Assembly: GCA_036927565.1 (NCBI GenBank)
Contig: JAYESD010000008.1
Coordinates: 126,321,498 to 126,385,497, forward strand
Direction: 5' to 3'
Length of the DNA stretch: 64,000 nucleotides
DNA from: Tuctoria greenei
Taxonomy: Eukaryota; Streptophyta; Magnoliopsida; Poales; Poaceae
In this document: one piece after another, positions 53,824-64,000 of the stretch
Layout of the letters: every line of letters begins with the position of its first letter
Position numbering within the stretch: the stretch's first letter is position 1
The notes under the pieces: model-generated
The model's database searches: none
What the model saw: the letters and a program-made list of their open reading frames with translations, nothing else
What the model was told of the DNA's origin: nothing
Made by a program: the position numbers and the translations under genes

Positions 53824-54621
53824 AATTCTGCAGTGACCTCCGAAGGAGGTATTTTGCATTGATCAATAGCCACTGACTGAATAACTCGAATGGGTATTTC
53901 AGGTATAGATTCATCAAGATTTTCTATATCATTAAGCCCTTGGAATTTAATGGGAGCATGAGAAGTAGAGGTGGATTTACCCTTGTCTTTGGCTTTCTTC
54001 TTCCTATTCTTTCCCTCAGGACTTTTGAGTAATTCAATAGCTAATTGGCTTCTTGCTCTTATACATCTCCTTGATTCGCTCACCGCGTCTGACATCTTCC
54101 TCTATGAATACCAGTCTACTTGTTTTGCTACTCAGGGCTCTCTTTACTGCTTGATGCAGCGGAGGCCCTATGAAATTTTCCTGTTCTTCAGCTAGTTCTT
54201 TACCCTTTATAGCATTACGTGCTCCGCATCATCTGTCCTGGGATGGCCTACAACTTCCTGAATCATGATATTTGACAGACCATGATCTGTTGGATCAAAA
54301 GCAATTTTCAGCGATCTTTCTTTTGAGCCTGAGCCTTTGACGCTCATGTCTTGGAGCTTAGATGCTATCAGCTACACCATTGACTGGATCTGCGTGTTTC
54401 TCATGACCTCTGGGACCGCCCTGATGCTGTCCCTTGGAGCATACCTGCCATCAAGGCATTGTTGGGTGCATCGAATTGAGGTGCTGAGTTTCTCATTTGA
54501 TGCCTGCTTTGGACTATAGATTTTACCCCAGAGAGTGCTTCATCCCCTTGATTGTTCGGTTCCTCATGCTCCATGGGATCTTCATGATGTACATGGTGAT
54601 CATGATTATGATTAAGGTCTT
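53824..54621 (-). pseudogene. Unrecognised minus-strand gene remnant, copy 2
   Basis: Same three open pieces as at 9485-10283: the His-rich piece containing NHNHDHHVHHEDPMEHEEP (its end at 54401), the RSERIK piece and the Lys-rich end piece 54095-53824. One base near 54219 is lost relative to copy 1, which breaks the middle piece. The protein family is not recognised. Confidence 0.45.
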
Positions 54622-55465
54622 TGTCGGTACCCTTCTTACCGGGTATCCCTCGGTACTGCGAAGAGTACAAAGGAGTTCTACCTGTTAGAAATGAAGGTCT
54701 CCTTAGGTCCCACATGTCACATTGCACCGGACCCGCTCCCCTCGTATGGGTAGCTCCTGGGTAAACACGAGTAAAAAAAACCGGAACTAAGCTCCGGACG
54801 AAGGAAAGCTTCAGTGACAACACGTGTACAACGACCCTGGACCTACCCCCCAGCAGAGAGGAGCTCCGGTGCCAACACGTGTACAGCAGCCCCGAGCCTA
54901 CCCTCCCGCAAGGGAAAGCTCCGGAGCTACCACGTGTGGAGCCTCCGGACCTTCATCGACGTATACACTAGCAGAACTCCTTTAGCATCATTCAAGTGAC
55001 AATCAAAGCGGCTGTTACAAGATTTGATTACGTGTCGTTAATGCTGTATTAATGACACACGATCAGAGCAATGTTAATAGGGGTAATGCAGCCATTAAGG
55101 CACATTATTACACTATTAACCATGCTTAATACCTGTAGATAGTGTATTAGGCAATTTAATACACCAGGGCCACATGTCGGGCCAGGTGAATGATGTAACG
55201 GTCAGTCCTTAGAACTATAAAAGGGTTGTGCCACACGAACCCAGGGACGGCGGATTCAAGCTAACCTGCATACGATGGAACAAACTCAGACAATACAAGA
55301 ACGCAAACCCCATGGAGTAGGGTATTATGCTCAGGCGGCCCGAACCACATAAATCTCTGGTGTCTCCATCTTGATCTTGATCTCTGCATACCCCAACCAT
55401 AACAAGAACCTCCGCGGGCTACACTTTAGTAGTACTGGGGGAAGTGTCGTTGCTACGCTCTGACA
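54622..55465 (+). repeat. 5' LTR of gypsy B
   Basis: TGTCGGTACC to CTCTGACA, 844 bases. G-boxes at 54821, 54876 and 54931 (55 apart) and TATA box at 55216. The first 150 bases differ from LTR A at about six sites. Confidence 0.9.
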
Positions 55466-55467
55466 AT

Positions 55468-55484
55468 TGGCACGCCAGGTAGGG
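55468..55484 (+). other. Primer-binding site of gypsy B
   Basis: TGGCACGCCAGGTAGGG, one base changed from copy A. Confidence 0.65.
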
Positions 55485-55504
55485 GAAGGTCCCGAGATCA
55501 CAAG

Positions 55505-56935
55505 ATGGTGAATTCCGCCGCAGGATCATCCAATGGAAACCATGTTGGACAACTTGCCGGAGGCAATCCGTCCAACACACAGCAGCCAGTAGGTGCCATT
55601 GTTCCGGCGAGCAATATGGCTCGACAACCACCATCTGCTCCAGTCAACAACGCTGGGCGTCAAGATGGTGCATCTGTGTCGATCACTACATCGACAAACA
55701 ACAATCTTGAGCACACACTCATTGATGCGCGAGCTCTCCTACAACACCAACCGCCTCCAGGTGCGCCCTAGGGTGCTATGGAGCAGTGGAGGGCTGATGT
55801 TGACCATCTGGTTGCAGCTACAGCTGCTGGCATCAGCAATCAAGGTCCTCCCCCTTCGGGGCGAGTACCATCACAACAATGAACCTTGTCCGACCGATTT
55901 GGTCCACAAGTCTCACAAGAAAGGAGACGTGCTGCATCTCAGCAGGTGACTTCGTTGCCTTCCGGGGCATGACACACCCACACTATTTCCAGGATTCCGA
56001 CCCATGACATGCGGTCGGAACTAGATCGCTGTTACCAGCAGCAGGACGGCCGTGTCCATATCGAGCGTGCTCGTGAGAGGCGGGAGGCTCGGTACAACCC
56101 TGCTCCTCAGGGAGTAGGAGGAGGCTGTTCTGCCCTGGCCATGCATTTGCGCATGGTCAGATGGCCACAGAAGTTCCGGCCTCACTTGCCGGAAAAATTC
56201 GGCAGGAATGTCAACCCGGCCGAGTTCCTTCAAATTTACTCCACTGCCATACTGGCAGCAGGAGGTGATGAGGCTGTGATGGTCAATTACTTCCTGGTAG
56301 CTCTAACTTGGACTACAAGATCCTAGTTCATGAGTCTTCCTTCCGACTCCATTAATAGTTGGGCGGAGCTATGCCAAATGTTCACTGCCAAGTTCGGGAG
56401 TTCTTACACCCGGCCTGGCACTGAATTGGATCTGTTTGCTGTAAAGCAGACATCGTGGGAATCGCTGCAATCCTTTAGCCAGTGGTTTTCTCAGGTACGG
56501 AATACTATTCCTTCAATCTCGAGCTCTTTAGTTATCTTTGCATTCAGATAGGGCATTCGAGATAAGAAGATGCTGGAAAAATTGGCCATCAAAGAAGTCA
56601 CTAGCGTCACAAAACTCTTCAGTCTAGCAGACAAATGTGCTAGAGCTGCAGAGGGCCGTGAAATGCACTCCAAACCAGCTCCGGAGGCCAACAAGAAGTC
56701 CTCCAAAACTGAAGCCGCTACCTTCGGTAGTGGCAAGAAGAAAAAGAAGTTCAACGGCAAAAAGAAGACGTCGGCCGACGCACCAGCCGCTGCAGCTACT
56801 GCATCTCCGGGTGGTCGGGGGCCACGCCCCGAGAAGCGACCTCGTCCTTCATCAGAAGACGGCAACAGTTCAAAGGCATCATGTTCGATCCATAAGACGG
56901 ACAGACACAACTTGGAAGAATGTCGGGAGGTCTAG
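55505..56935 (+). pseudogene. gag of gypsy B
   Basis: Same frame and layout as in A. Stops at 55769 (TAG, only in this copy) and at 55880, 56324, 56549 and 56933 (shared with A). The capsid part reads SINSWAELCQMFTAKFGSSY. A Lys-rich tail and a Cys/His remnant (CSIHKTDRHNLEEC) end the gene. The stop that A has at 11830 is a Gln codon here. Confidence 0.85.
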
Positions 56936-57920
56936 AACCTTGCCGAGTGCTATAATAAGTGTCGGGAAGAAGCTCCTTTCCATCAGCGGGAAGGAAAGCA
57001 AAAAGTTGACGAAGCCCCAGCTGAAGAGGAGCTAGGTTTCCAGGACCCCAAGAAGGTCCTGAAAGCTTCCTACAACACTGTCAACGACGATTCCGACGTT
57101 TCTGAAAATGAGCGTCGAAAGACCCTAAACACCATCTATGGTGGTTCCTGGGACATCACCTCTCGCTGCATCCTCAAGTTAATGCGGCGGGACATGGCCG
57201 TGGAAGCTCCCACTGCTAAGGCAGAATCACATCGGAAGTGGATGGATACTCCCATCATTTTCGATGCTTCGGACTGCCTCCAAAACATGATCAGGGCTAA
57301 TCAACTCCTGTTGATGGTGTCAACCACCATTAACAATATTCAAATTCACCATGTAATGGTGGACAGAGGTTCAAGGCTAAACCTCATAAGCTTCGAGGCT
57401 TCTGTTAAGCTTCAGCTCCGGCCTTCGAACCTTCATCCATCCCGACCTTTCTATAGAGTAGGTCCGGGAACCATTACTCCTCTCGGTTCTATCACACTCC
57501 CAGTGACCTTCGGGACTCAGGAGAATTACAAAACTGAGAAGTTAGTCTTCGACGTCGCGTAGATCAGTCTGCCCTTCAATGCCATTCTGGGCAGGCCATC
57601 CTTGTACAAGTTCATGGCTGCAGCTCATTATGGGTACTTAGTGTTGAAGATGCCAACACCCACGGGTGTTCTCCGGATCTGCGGAGATCGCACCGCAGGA
57701 GTTACTTCTCTAGAAGAACTCTATGCACTTACTACAGCGCAGGAGCAAGCGTCTCGTAAGGAGCCAGCCCCGAACCCGTCCGAGAATTTTTCATAAAGGC
57801 TCTACATCTGCACCCTGTGTGCAACCAAGCGGCGACACCGACGTTCCCGTCAAAGTCATCCAAATTGGTTCCAACGCTGCTCAGACTACCCGTATATTAG
57901 GAGGTCTGAACAACAAATAG
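56936..57920 (+). pseudogene. Protease region of gypsy B
   Basis: The protease core VMVDRGSRLNLI and NAILGRPSLYKF are present. Stops at 57560 and 57918 are shared with A; two stops of A are sense codons here. One extra base near 57778 shifts the frame (only in this copy). Confidence 0.8.
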
Positions 57921-60183
57921 GAACTCACACTCATCACTTTCCTCCGGGCTAATGTTGATGTGTTTGCTTGGAAACAATCACAAATGCCTGGGATCCCTTG
58001 GGAGGTGATTGAGCACAATCTGAAGATTTTCCCAGACGCACAGCCTGTACACCAGAAGCCCCGAAAGCAATCAATCGAGCGACAAAACTTCATCCAACAG
58101 GAAATCAAGAAGTTGCTCAAAGATGGATTCATCCGTGAAGTCTTCCATCCAAAATGGCTGGCAAACCCAGTTGTTGTACCCAAGGCCGGTGGGAAGCTTT
58201 GGATGTGTATCGACTACACCACCTTAAATAAGGCATGTCCAAAGGATCCATTTGCACTACCTAGAATAGATCAGATAGTGGACTCCACCTTCGGCTGTGA
58301 GCTATTGTGTTTCTTAGATGCATATTCTGGATATCATCAAATCCAAATGTCTATGGAAGATGAAGAGCATACTACCTTTATAACAATAGATGGATTGTAC
58401 TGTAATACTATCATGCCATTCGGTCTTAAAAATACTGCTTCAACATTTGTGCGAGCTATGTACAAAACATTTGGAGAGCTAATTAGAGACTTGGTGGAGG
58501 TGTGTGTCGTCGACATCGTTGTGAAGATCAAAAACAAGGAGTCACTCCTTGACAGCTTACAAGCCGTGTTTGACAAGCTGCGCACCACGTGCACCAAGCT
58601 GAACCCAGAAAAGTGTGTCTTCGGGGTTAGCTCCGGGAAGCTTCTGGGTTTCTTGGTGACTCATCAATGAATTGAAGCCAATCCGACGAAGATCAAGGCC
58701 ATAGAATATATGCGGCCCCCAGCACGCATTAAAAATGTCCAGAAGCTAACTGGATGTCTAGTTGCGATCAGCCGGTTTATCTCAAGACTGGCAGATCGGG
58801 CTTTACCCTTCTTCAAACTTTTGAGGAAGACCGGACCATTTCATTGGTCTGAAGAAGCAGAAAAGGCGTTTCAAGAGATTAAATAACTCCTCACCACACT
58901 ACCGATATTGGTAGCTCATAATCCTGGTGAGCCTTTACCGCTTTACATTTCGGCAACCACCAAAGTTGTCAGTATGGTCATGGTTGCGGAAAGACTGGAT
59001 CCATATCCACTACAGGAGTCCAGACCCCTCCAGGAGGGTCTGGAGTCACCTGAAGGCGTGACTGGGTCCAACCTCCCAGACACAGAACCTCAAAACAAAA
59101 TGTTAGGGGATCAACCTCATTTGTCTGAGGAGGTTCACCTACCTAACCAAGATGATCTGGATCCTCCCAGCGAGATCCGTGTTGAACAAGAAGAAATTTT
59201 AGACCCTTCCGGGAGGGTCCAAGAAGCACAGTCTGAAGGTTTGAAACCCTCAAATAGGGTCTGGGTCGATGGAGAAGAAGCTTCAGGTCCTTCTGAAAGG
59301 ATCCGGACCATCCAACGCTTTGTGTACTTAATCGTGAAGTACTTCACGATGCCAAGACAAGATACACTGAGGTACATAAGCTGCTTTACGTAGTTCTTAT
59401 TGACTCAAGGAAGCTTCGTCATTACTTCCAATCTCACAAAATATCAGTGGTAACCTCTTTCCCACAGCGTGCTATTTTGCATAACCCTAACTCTACCGGG
59501 AATATTGCAAAGTGGGCAGCGGAACAGGCCGAATTCGTTTTAGAATTTGTGTCACGGCAAGCAATCAAAAGTCAAGCCTTGGCTGACTTCGTGGCGGAAT
59601 GGACCCCCTCTCCATCAAACCCTGGGGGCCATAGTGAGCAGAAACCAGAACCCAAAGTTCCGCTATTCACTGAGCCTCACTGGACCCTCTACTTCGATGG
59701 CTTCGTGCAAAAGCAGGGGGCCGGAGCTGGAACCCTTCTCCTGGCTCTGACTGGGGAGAAGGTCAAGTACATGGTACACCTTGATTTCAAGTCAACCAAC
59801 AACATGGCGGAGTATGAAGCTCTCATTTATGGACTCAGGGTGGCACTGTGTTATGGTTTCAAGTAGCTGTTGGTGAAGGGAGATTCACATCTCATCATCA
59901 AACAAGTCAAAGGTGAATGCTCCTGCAACAATCCTCAACTAGCTGCTTATCTCCTTGAAGTACAGAGACTTCAAGAGGACTTCAAAGTCATGGATCTCCA
60001 TCATGTTCAATGTCTTCACAATGCTGAAGCCAACGAACTCTCGACGAAAGCCTCAATCGGAGCTCCCGCTCCTGACGGAATATTTGTCCGGAGGTTGTCA
60101 AAACCAACAGCTCAGCCTGCCGAATTGAGGGAAGGGGGCAAGACCAGCACCTCGAAGCTGGTAGTCCCGGTGGCCCTATTTCC
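57921..60183 (+). pseudogene. Reverse transcriptase-RNase H of gypsy B
   Basis: A 236-codon open stretch (57960-58670) holds RT motifs as in A. The catalytic box reads VCVVDIVVK, so the first of the two Asp is Val and polymerase activity is lost. Stops at 58668 (TGA) and 58884 (TAA) are shared with A. The acidic linker has 15 more bases than A and the same hairpins. The one-base loss near 59333 is shared. RNase H Asp/Glu/Asp are present (LYFDGFVQKQ, NMAEYEAL, VKGDSHLI). TAG at 59867 is private. Confidence 0.87.
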
Positions 60184-61471
60184 ATGGCATCCACCAAGGG
60201 TTGTAGGTGCTGTCGGGAGCTCCGAGCAACCCAACACGCAAGACTCAAAAGCTCAATTTAGCTCCGATGCATGGATCTCGAAGATCCGGAGCTACTTGAA
60301 AGACAACATCTTTCCTGAAGATGATGTAACCACTGACCGGATTGTCAGATTGGCTAAAAGATACACGTTGGTAGAAGGGGATCTCTATCAACGTGGTGCC
60401 AACGACATCCTAATGCGGTGCATTACAAGGGAAGAAGGCCGCGAGCTCCTCGCGGAAATCCATGGAGGCGAGTGTGGGAACCACGCTTCTTCTCACACGC
60501 TGGTCAATAAAGCCTTCCAGCATGGCTTTTACTGGCCTACAGCACTCCAGGATGTGGTTGAGCTAGTGAAAAAATGTGAAGCATGTCAGTTCGACGCAAA
60601 ATAGATTCACACACCGGCTCAATTGCTAAAAATGATACCTCCTACATGGCCATTCGCTGTGTGGGGGCATGGACATCTTGGGACCTTTCCCAAAAGTTGT
60701 CGGAGGTTATAGGTTCTAGTATGTCGCCATCGACAAGTTCACTAAGTGGCTGTAAGCAACTCTAGTTGTGACAATCAACAAGCAATCAGCAATCAAGTTC
60801 TTGAAGTCCATTATATGGAGATTTGGAGTTCTGAACGAAGTCATAACTGACAACGGAACTAAATTTACGAGTGCTGCATTTCAAGAATATTGTCAAGACC
60901 TTGGCATTCAACTTAGCTATGCCTGTGTAGCTCACCCATTAAGTAATGGACAAGTCGAGGGAGCAAATGCATAAATATTAAAGGGACTCGAGATGCACAC
61001 GTACGAGCACCTAAAAAAGCATGGAGCCAACTGGATTGAAGAGCTTCCGTCCACACTATGGGCAAACAGGAGAACACCTAATCGGTCAACTGGGGAGACT
61101 CCATTCTTCCTAGTGTACAGAGCTGAAGCAGTCCTTCCTCCGGAGATCACCTTGGGTTCCCTCCGGGTCCGAACCTTCAATGAAGCCATGCAGGATCTGC
61201 TCCGCCGTGAAGACCTTGACCTCGTCGACGAGGGAAGGTGCCAAGCAGCTGTTCGGAATGCACGCTATCGCCAAGTGCTCCGACGCTATCATCAAAGGCA
61301 TGTGCGCAACCGACAACTCGAGGAAGGCGATCTGGTGCTTCGAAAGATACTAACTCGGGAAGGAATGAACAAACTTTCCCCCGTCCCGTATGCGTCCTAT
61401 TGACAATTGAGGATGGGATTCCGCTTCCCAATCTTTCGAACATCGAGCACCTCCGTAAGTTTTATGCTTAG
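60184..61471 (+). pseudogene. Integrase of gypsy B
   Basis: The zinc domain is intact (ECGNHASSHTLVNKAFQHGF, KKCEACQ). Shared stops: TAG 60602, TAG near 60718 and TAA 60972. One extra G near 60667 shifts the frame at the first catalytic Asp. The second Asp (VITDNGTKF) and the Glu (NGQVEGANA) are both kept, unlike A. The C-terminal 136 codons (60993-61403) are open. The end EDGIPLPNLSNIEHLRKF is reached in a shifted frame at 61471. Confidence 0.87.
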
Positions 61472-62609
61472 AATCACAGAGGTGAGCCTGTAATTACACA
61501 TGATGTATGTTATAGAGTTGATAAACAAACAGGGGTAGGTCCTCCGGGAAAACATCCGGATCCCTCCGGGAGGGTCCGGGAAGTTCAAGTACAGTTAATA
61601 CAGTCACTGCACTAAAAGTGTATCTACCAACCCTGCATTGGTACAAGATGTATAGCAAGCGCACTTAGCTTGGTCCCGCACCCTAAGTGTGTCCTTGTCT
61701 CTCTTGTAATCTAGACCTGTAATGGAAGACATTATTGTGTAAAAGCAGACTCCACGTGCATTCATTTTTGTACAAGGCTCGATCTATTTATTGTTTTAAC
61801 CTTCTTGTCTATAATGAAGTTGTGCAATTCTTGAGTTTTTGCCAATTTATTCATATGCATTGCAAGTTATATTGTTGGTCTACTTGGGTCTTAACATGTT
61901 GTATAGTCTACTTGCCTTAACGCCAAGCCAACATAGGTCCGGAGTGTGCTATCGACTTAGCCTGGTCCTGCACCCTAAGTACGCCACTCTACCTACACTA
62001 CGACAAGCATTAGTAGGGTGAGTACTAAAAAAGCATATGGGTCCGGAAGAGCTACATCAATATACGCACTACCATATCGAGTTACATCGAAATAAAATTC
62101 AAGTAAGAACAATAAGACACAAAAGATTTATGGACAAGAGGAAGAATTTTACTTTTTTCTTGTATTTAATGTGCAGGAAAAACATAAATTCCAAGCGGTG
62201 GTGGATGAAGTCAGAGCTACTAAGTTCTGACAACCCTTGGGGGCCTAAATTCAACTATTCGTGTGGCGATAGCAGGAGCTACCAAGCTCCGATCGTCAAT
62301 GTTTATATGTTGATACTGGGTACCGTCGGAGCTACCAAGCTCCGCCAATCCCACCTCCCGTCAATGCCTCAGTGACTTCAGACCTAAAATCTACAAGTAC
62401 GAAGCGTTCAAGTCATCGTCAAAACCTTTGGTACATGTACACACTTCAATTGTACACATGTACCAGGGGCCCAACAAGACATAGCATAGTATATTGAAGA
62501 CAAACTGAAATTCATGGTAGAAAGGAGGATTTCATTAATCAAAAGTACTGGATTACAAAATTGGGGTTACAAGGAGCAAAAGGAAAAAAAGTCCTAGCCA
62601 CTGGAGGAG
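61472..62609. other. Spacer between pol and aORF of gypsy B
   Basis: As 17087-18228. Hairpin at 61556-61579 and the direct repeat with gcaccctaagt are present; no gene. Confidence 0.6.
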
Positions 62610-64000
62610 CTAAGTCCTGTGGAAAAACGAAGTAACCTTCTCAGTAACTTCTTGGACACTAGCTCTGGCGGCATCCTCTTCTTCGGCAATGATTCCTTCA
62701 AAGACCAGATCAAGAGAAAACTGGGTGTCTTGGCTTTTGTAACACGCCAAGACATACTCAGTGACATTCTTGGCCAAAGATTTACCCTCTGTCTCCAACT
62801 AATTGGCGATTATATTACCCATCGCGTCGAGTTTGCTGCCAGCAGAGCCAAGTGCCACCAGCGTCTGGTCCAGCTCCTGCACTGGGTCCTTCGGGCGTAC
62901 TGGACTGAAACCAAGAGGCACAAGGGCCCTATCCGCACATCCCAGTAAGTCCCATACCATCAGGGACTCGGTTGCTTTCGAGCTCTGTAGCTCTTCCAGT
63001 GACCTCGAGGTGGCTGCTAGCTCCAAACTCTCCCGAGAAAGGCGTTCCACCACTTTGGCATGTTGCTGCATACTTTCAGCTGCTTCTAGCACAAGGGCCA
63101 GAGCTTTAGTGATTTCCAGCCTAGTGGATTGGGGCTTCAATTACCTCTGGCTCAGCGGCCAGGGCTTCTATGACCTCCGGCTTAGAGGTTGGAGCTTCAA
63201 ATATCTCCGGCTCCAGTACCGGAGCATCAGCGTCCGACACCGATGCCAGAGGTGTATCTTCAACTTCTTTCCCGTGGTCCGGCGCTACCACGGGAGCTTC
63301 AGGCAAGGACTCCGAATCCAAGTCCACGACAGCTGGCGCCGGAGCTGTTGCAACTTCTGCCACCACTTGAGGAGGAGTACCGGTGCTTGAAGACGGAGCT
63401 TTGGCATGTGCAGCCCTGGTCGCTGCACAGGTGCCGAAGTTCCTGACCCCTTCTTCGACACCCTACAAATAAAGGGAAGAGAAGATTAAAGACACATCAA
63501 AAATAAGACTAGCATTTGAAGGTGAGCAATCAATGCTTACCTAGTGATGCTACAACCCCAGTCGCCTCAGAACCTCTTCTTCTGAGGTCTGGAGCCAGAG
63601 CCCACCAAGTCTGGTGAGACAATTGCTTCAGACCTCAGTTGAGGGCCACTAGCATCAGCCGGAGTCTTCTCGGCCGGAGCTTCTCTTGGCCAGGAAGAAC
63701 TCCCGGACCTAGAACTCTTAGTCGGCACTGAGGTCGGGGTTGACTGCCCGGAGGTGATGCTCCTTCAAGACACTTGCGCCGGAGTAGGGGTAGCTCCAGA
63801 AGACCTCCCCCGCCGGGGAGAAGGAGCCATGGTAGAAGGAGCAGGTCTGATGGACCTCTCGTCAGTGTGCTTCAACTTTCTCTTCCGACTGGAGGGCTCA
63901 ACTGGCTCTTTGCCCTTGCCCTTGCCAGTGTCTTCAACCCTCCGTCTTGGGGCGGAGGCAGGCCCTCCTTCAGAAGCTCCGGGGATCACCACCCTAGTTG
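62610..64000 (-). pseudogene. aORF of gypsy B, partial and internally deleted
   Basis: The minus-strand C-terminal part is present (AEYVLACYKSQDTQFSLDLV type, here with TEYVLACY). Then the 1071-base deletion at 63080 joins the end of the coiled coil directly to the acidic repeat region, removing most of the coiled coil. The intron-like gap recurs (63463-63540). The frame upstream to 64000 (GASEGGPASAPRRRVED, KGKGKEPVEPSSRKRK) matches A. The Transposase_28 part would lie outside the window. Confidence 0.75.

Larger units (their letters stand above)
52953..64000. repeat. Segmental duplication, copy 2
   Basis: Matches 8615-20690. The left edge lies inside a partial LTR I; the right edge is outside the window. 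Differences from copy 1: scattered substitutions, 15 extra bases near 59060, about 30 extra bases near 60610, one inserted base near 57778, and a 1071-base deletion at 63080. Confidence 0.9.

Overview
The window is plant nuclear DNA, almost certainly from a grass (Poaceae). It consists of stacked and nested LTR retrotransposons, and I found no host gene, rRNA or tRNA gene. The grass call rests on the element types: a Sirevirus (Ty1-copia) with an env-like gene, Tat-lineage Ty3-gypsy elements carrying an antisense ORF with a Transposase_28-type domain, and long TGTAACACCC-type gypsy LTRs primed by initiator tRNA-Met. Nearly every coding frame carries stop codons. Element letters below are mine.

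Layout. 1-472: start of gypsy element H (minus), with its 5' LTR at 473-3289. H sits in a truncated Sirevirus-type LTR (G, 3290-4731, minus), which sits in the gag of gypsy element I (4732-6300 internal, LTR 6301-9484, minus). 9485-10283: remnant of an unrecognised minus-strand gene. 10284-22696: Tat-type gypsy A (plus; gag-pol sense, then an antisense ORF on the minus strand). 22697-28533: Ty1-copia element J (minus). 28534-29359: LTR of Tat-type element D (minus), whose antisense ORF is split at 30198 by Sirevirus F (30199-46697, target-site duplication GGTGT). F is itself split inside gag-pol by a short gag-only element K (34491-39298, target-site duplication GATGG). D resumes at 46703-47760. 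47761-49587: remnant of another minus-strand Sirevirus (E). 49588-52952: 3' end of Tat-type element C (minus). 52953-64000: a second copy of 8615-20690 (end of LTR I, the unknown gene remnant, and gypsy B, the same insertion as A).

How the parts relate. The order of events can be read from the nesting: D, then F, then K; I, then G, then H; D, then E, then C. A and B share the same flanking DNA and most of their stop codons, so they are one insertion copied by a segmental event after the element had died (or an assembly duplication), not two insertions.

The points most worth a second look are these. (1) An extra ORF upstream of gag in element I starts with a histone-H3-tail look-alike carrying Met at the Lys9 position and ends in an acidic tail. 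(2) Dense arrays of the palindrome CGGACTAGTCCG occur in LTRs of both Ty1-copia and Ty3-gypsy elements, and even inside a gag-pol reading frame. (3) A 55-57-bp tandem array of G-box (CACGTG) units is present in all Tat-type LTRs and expanded in one of them.
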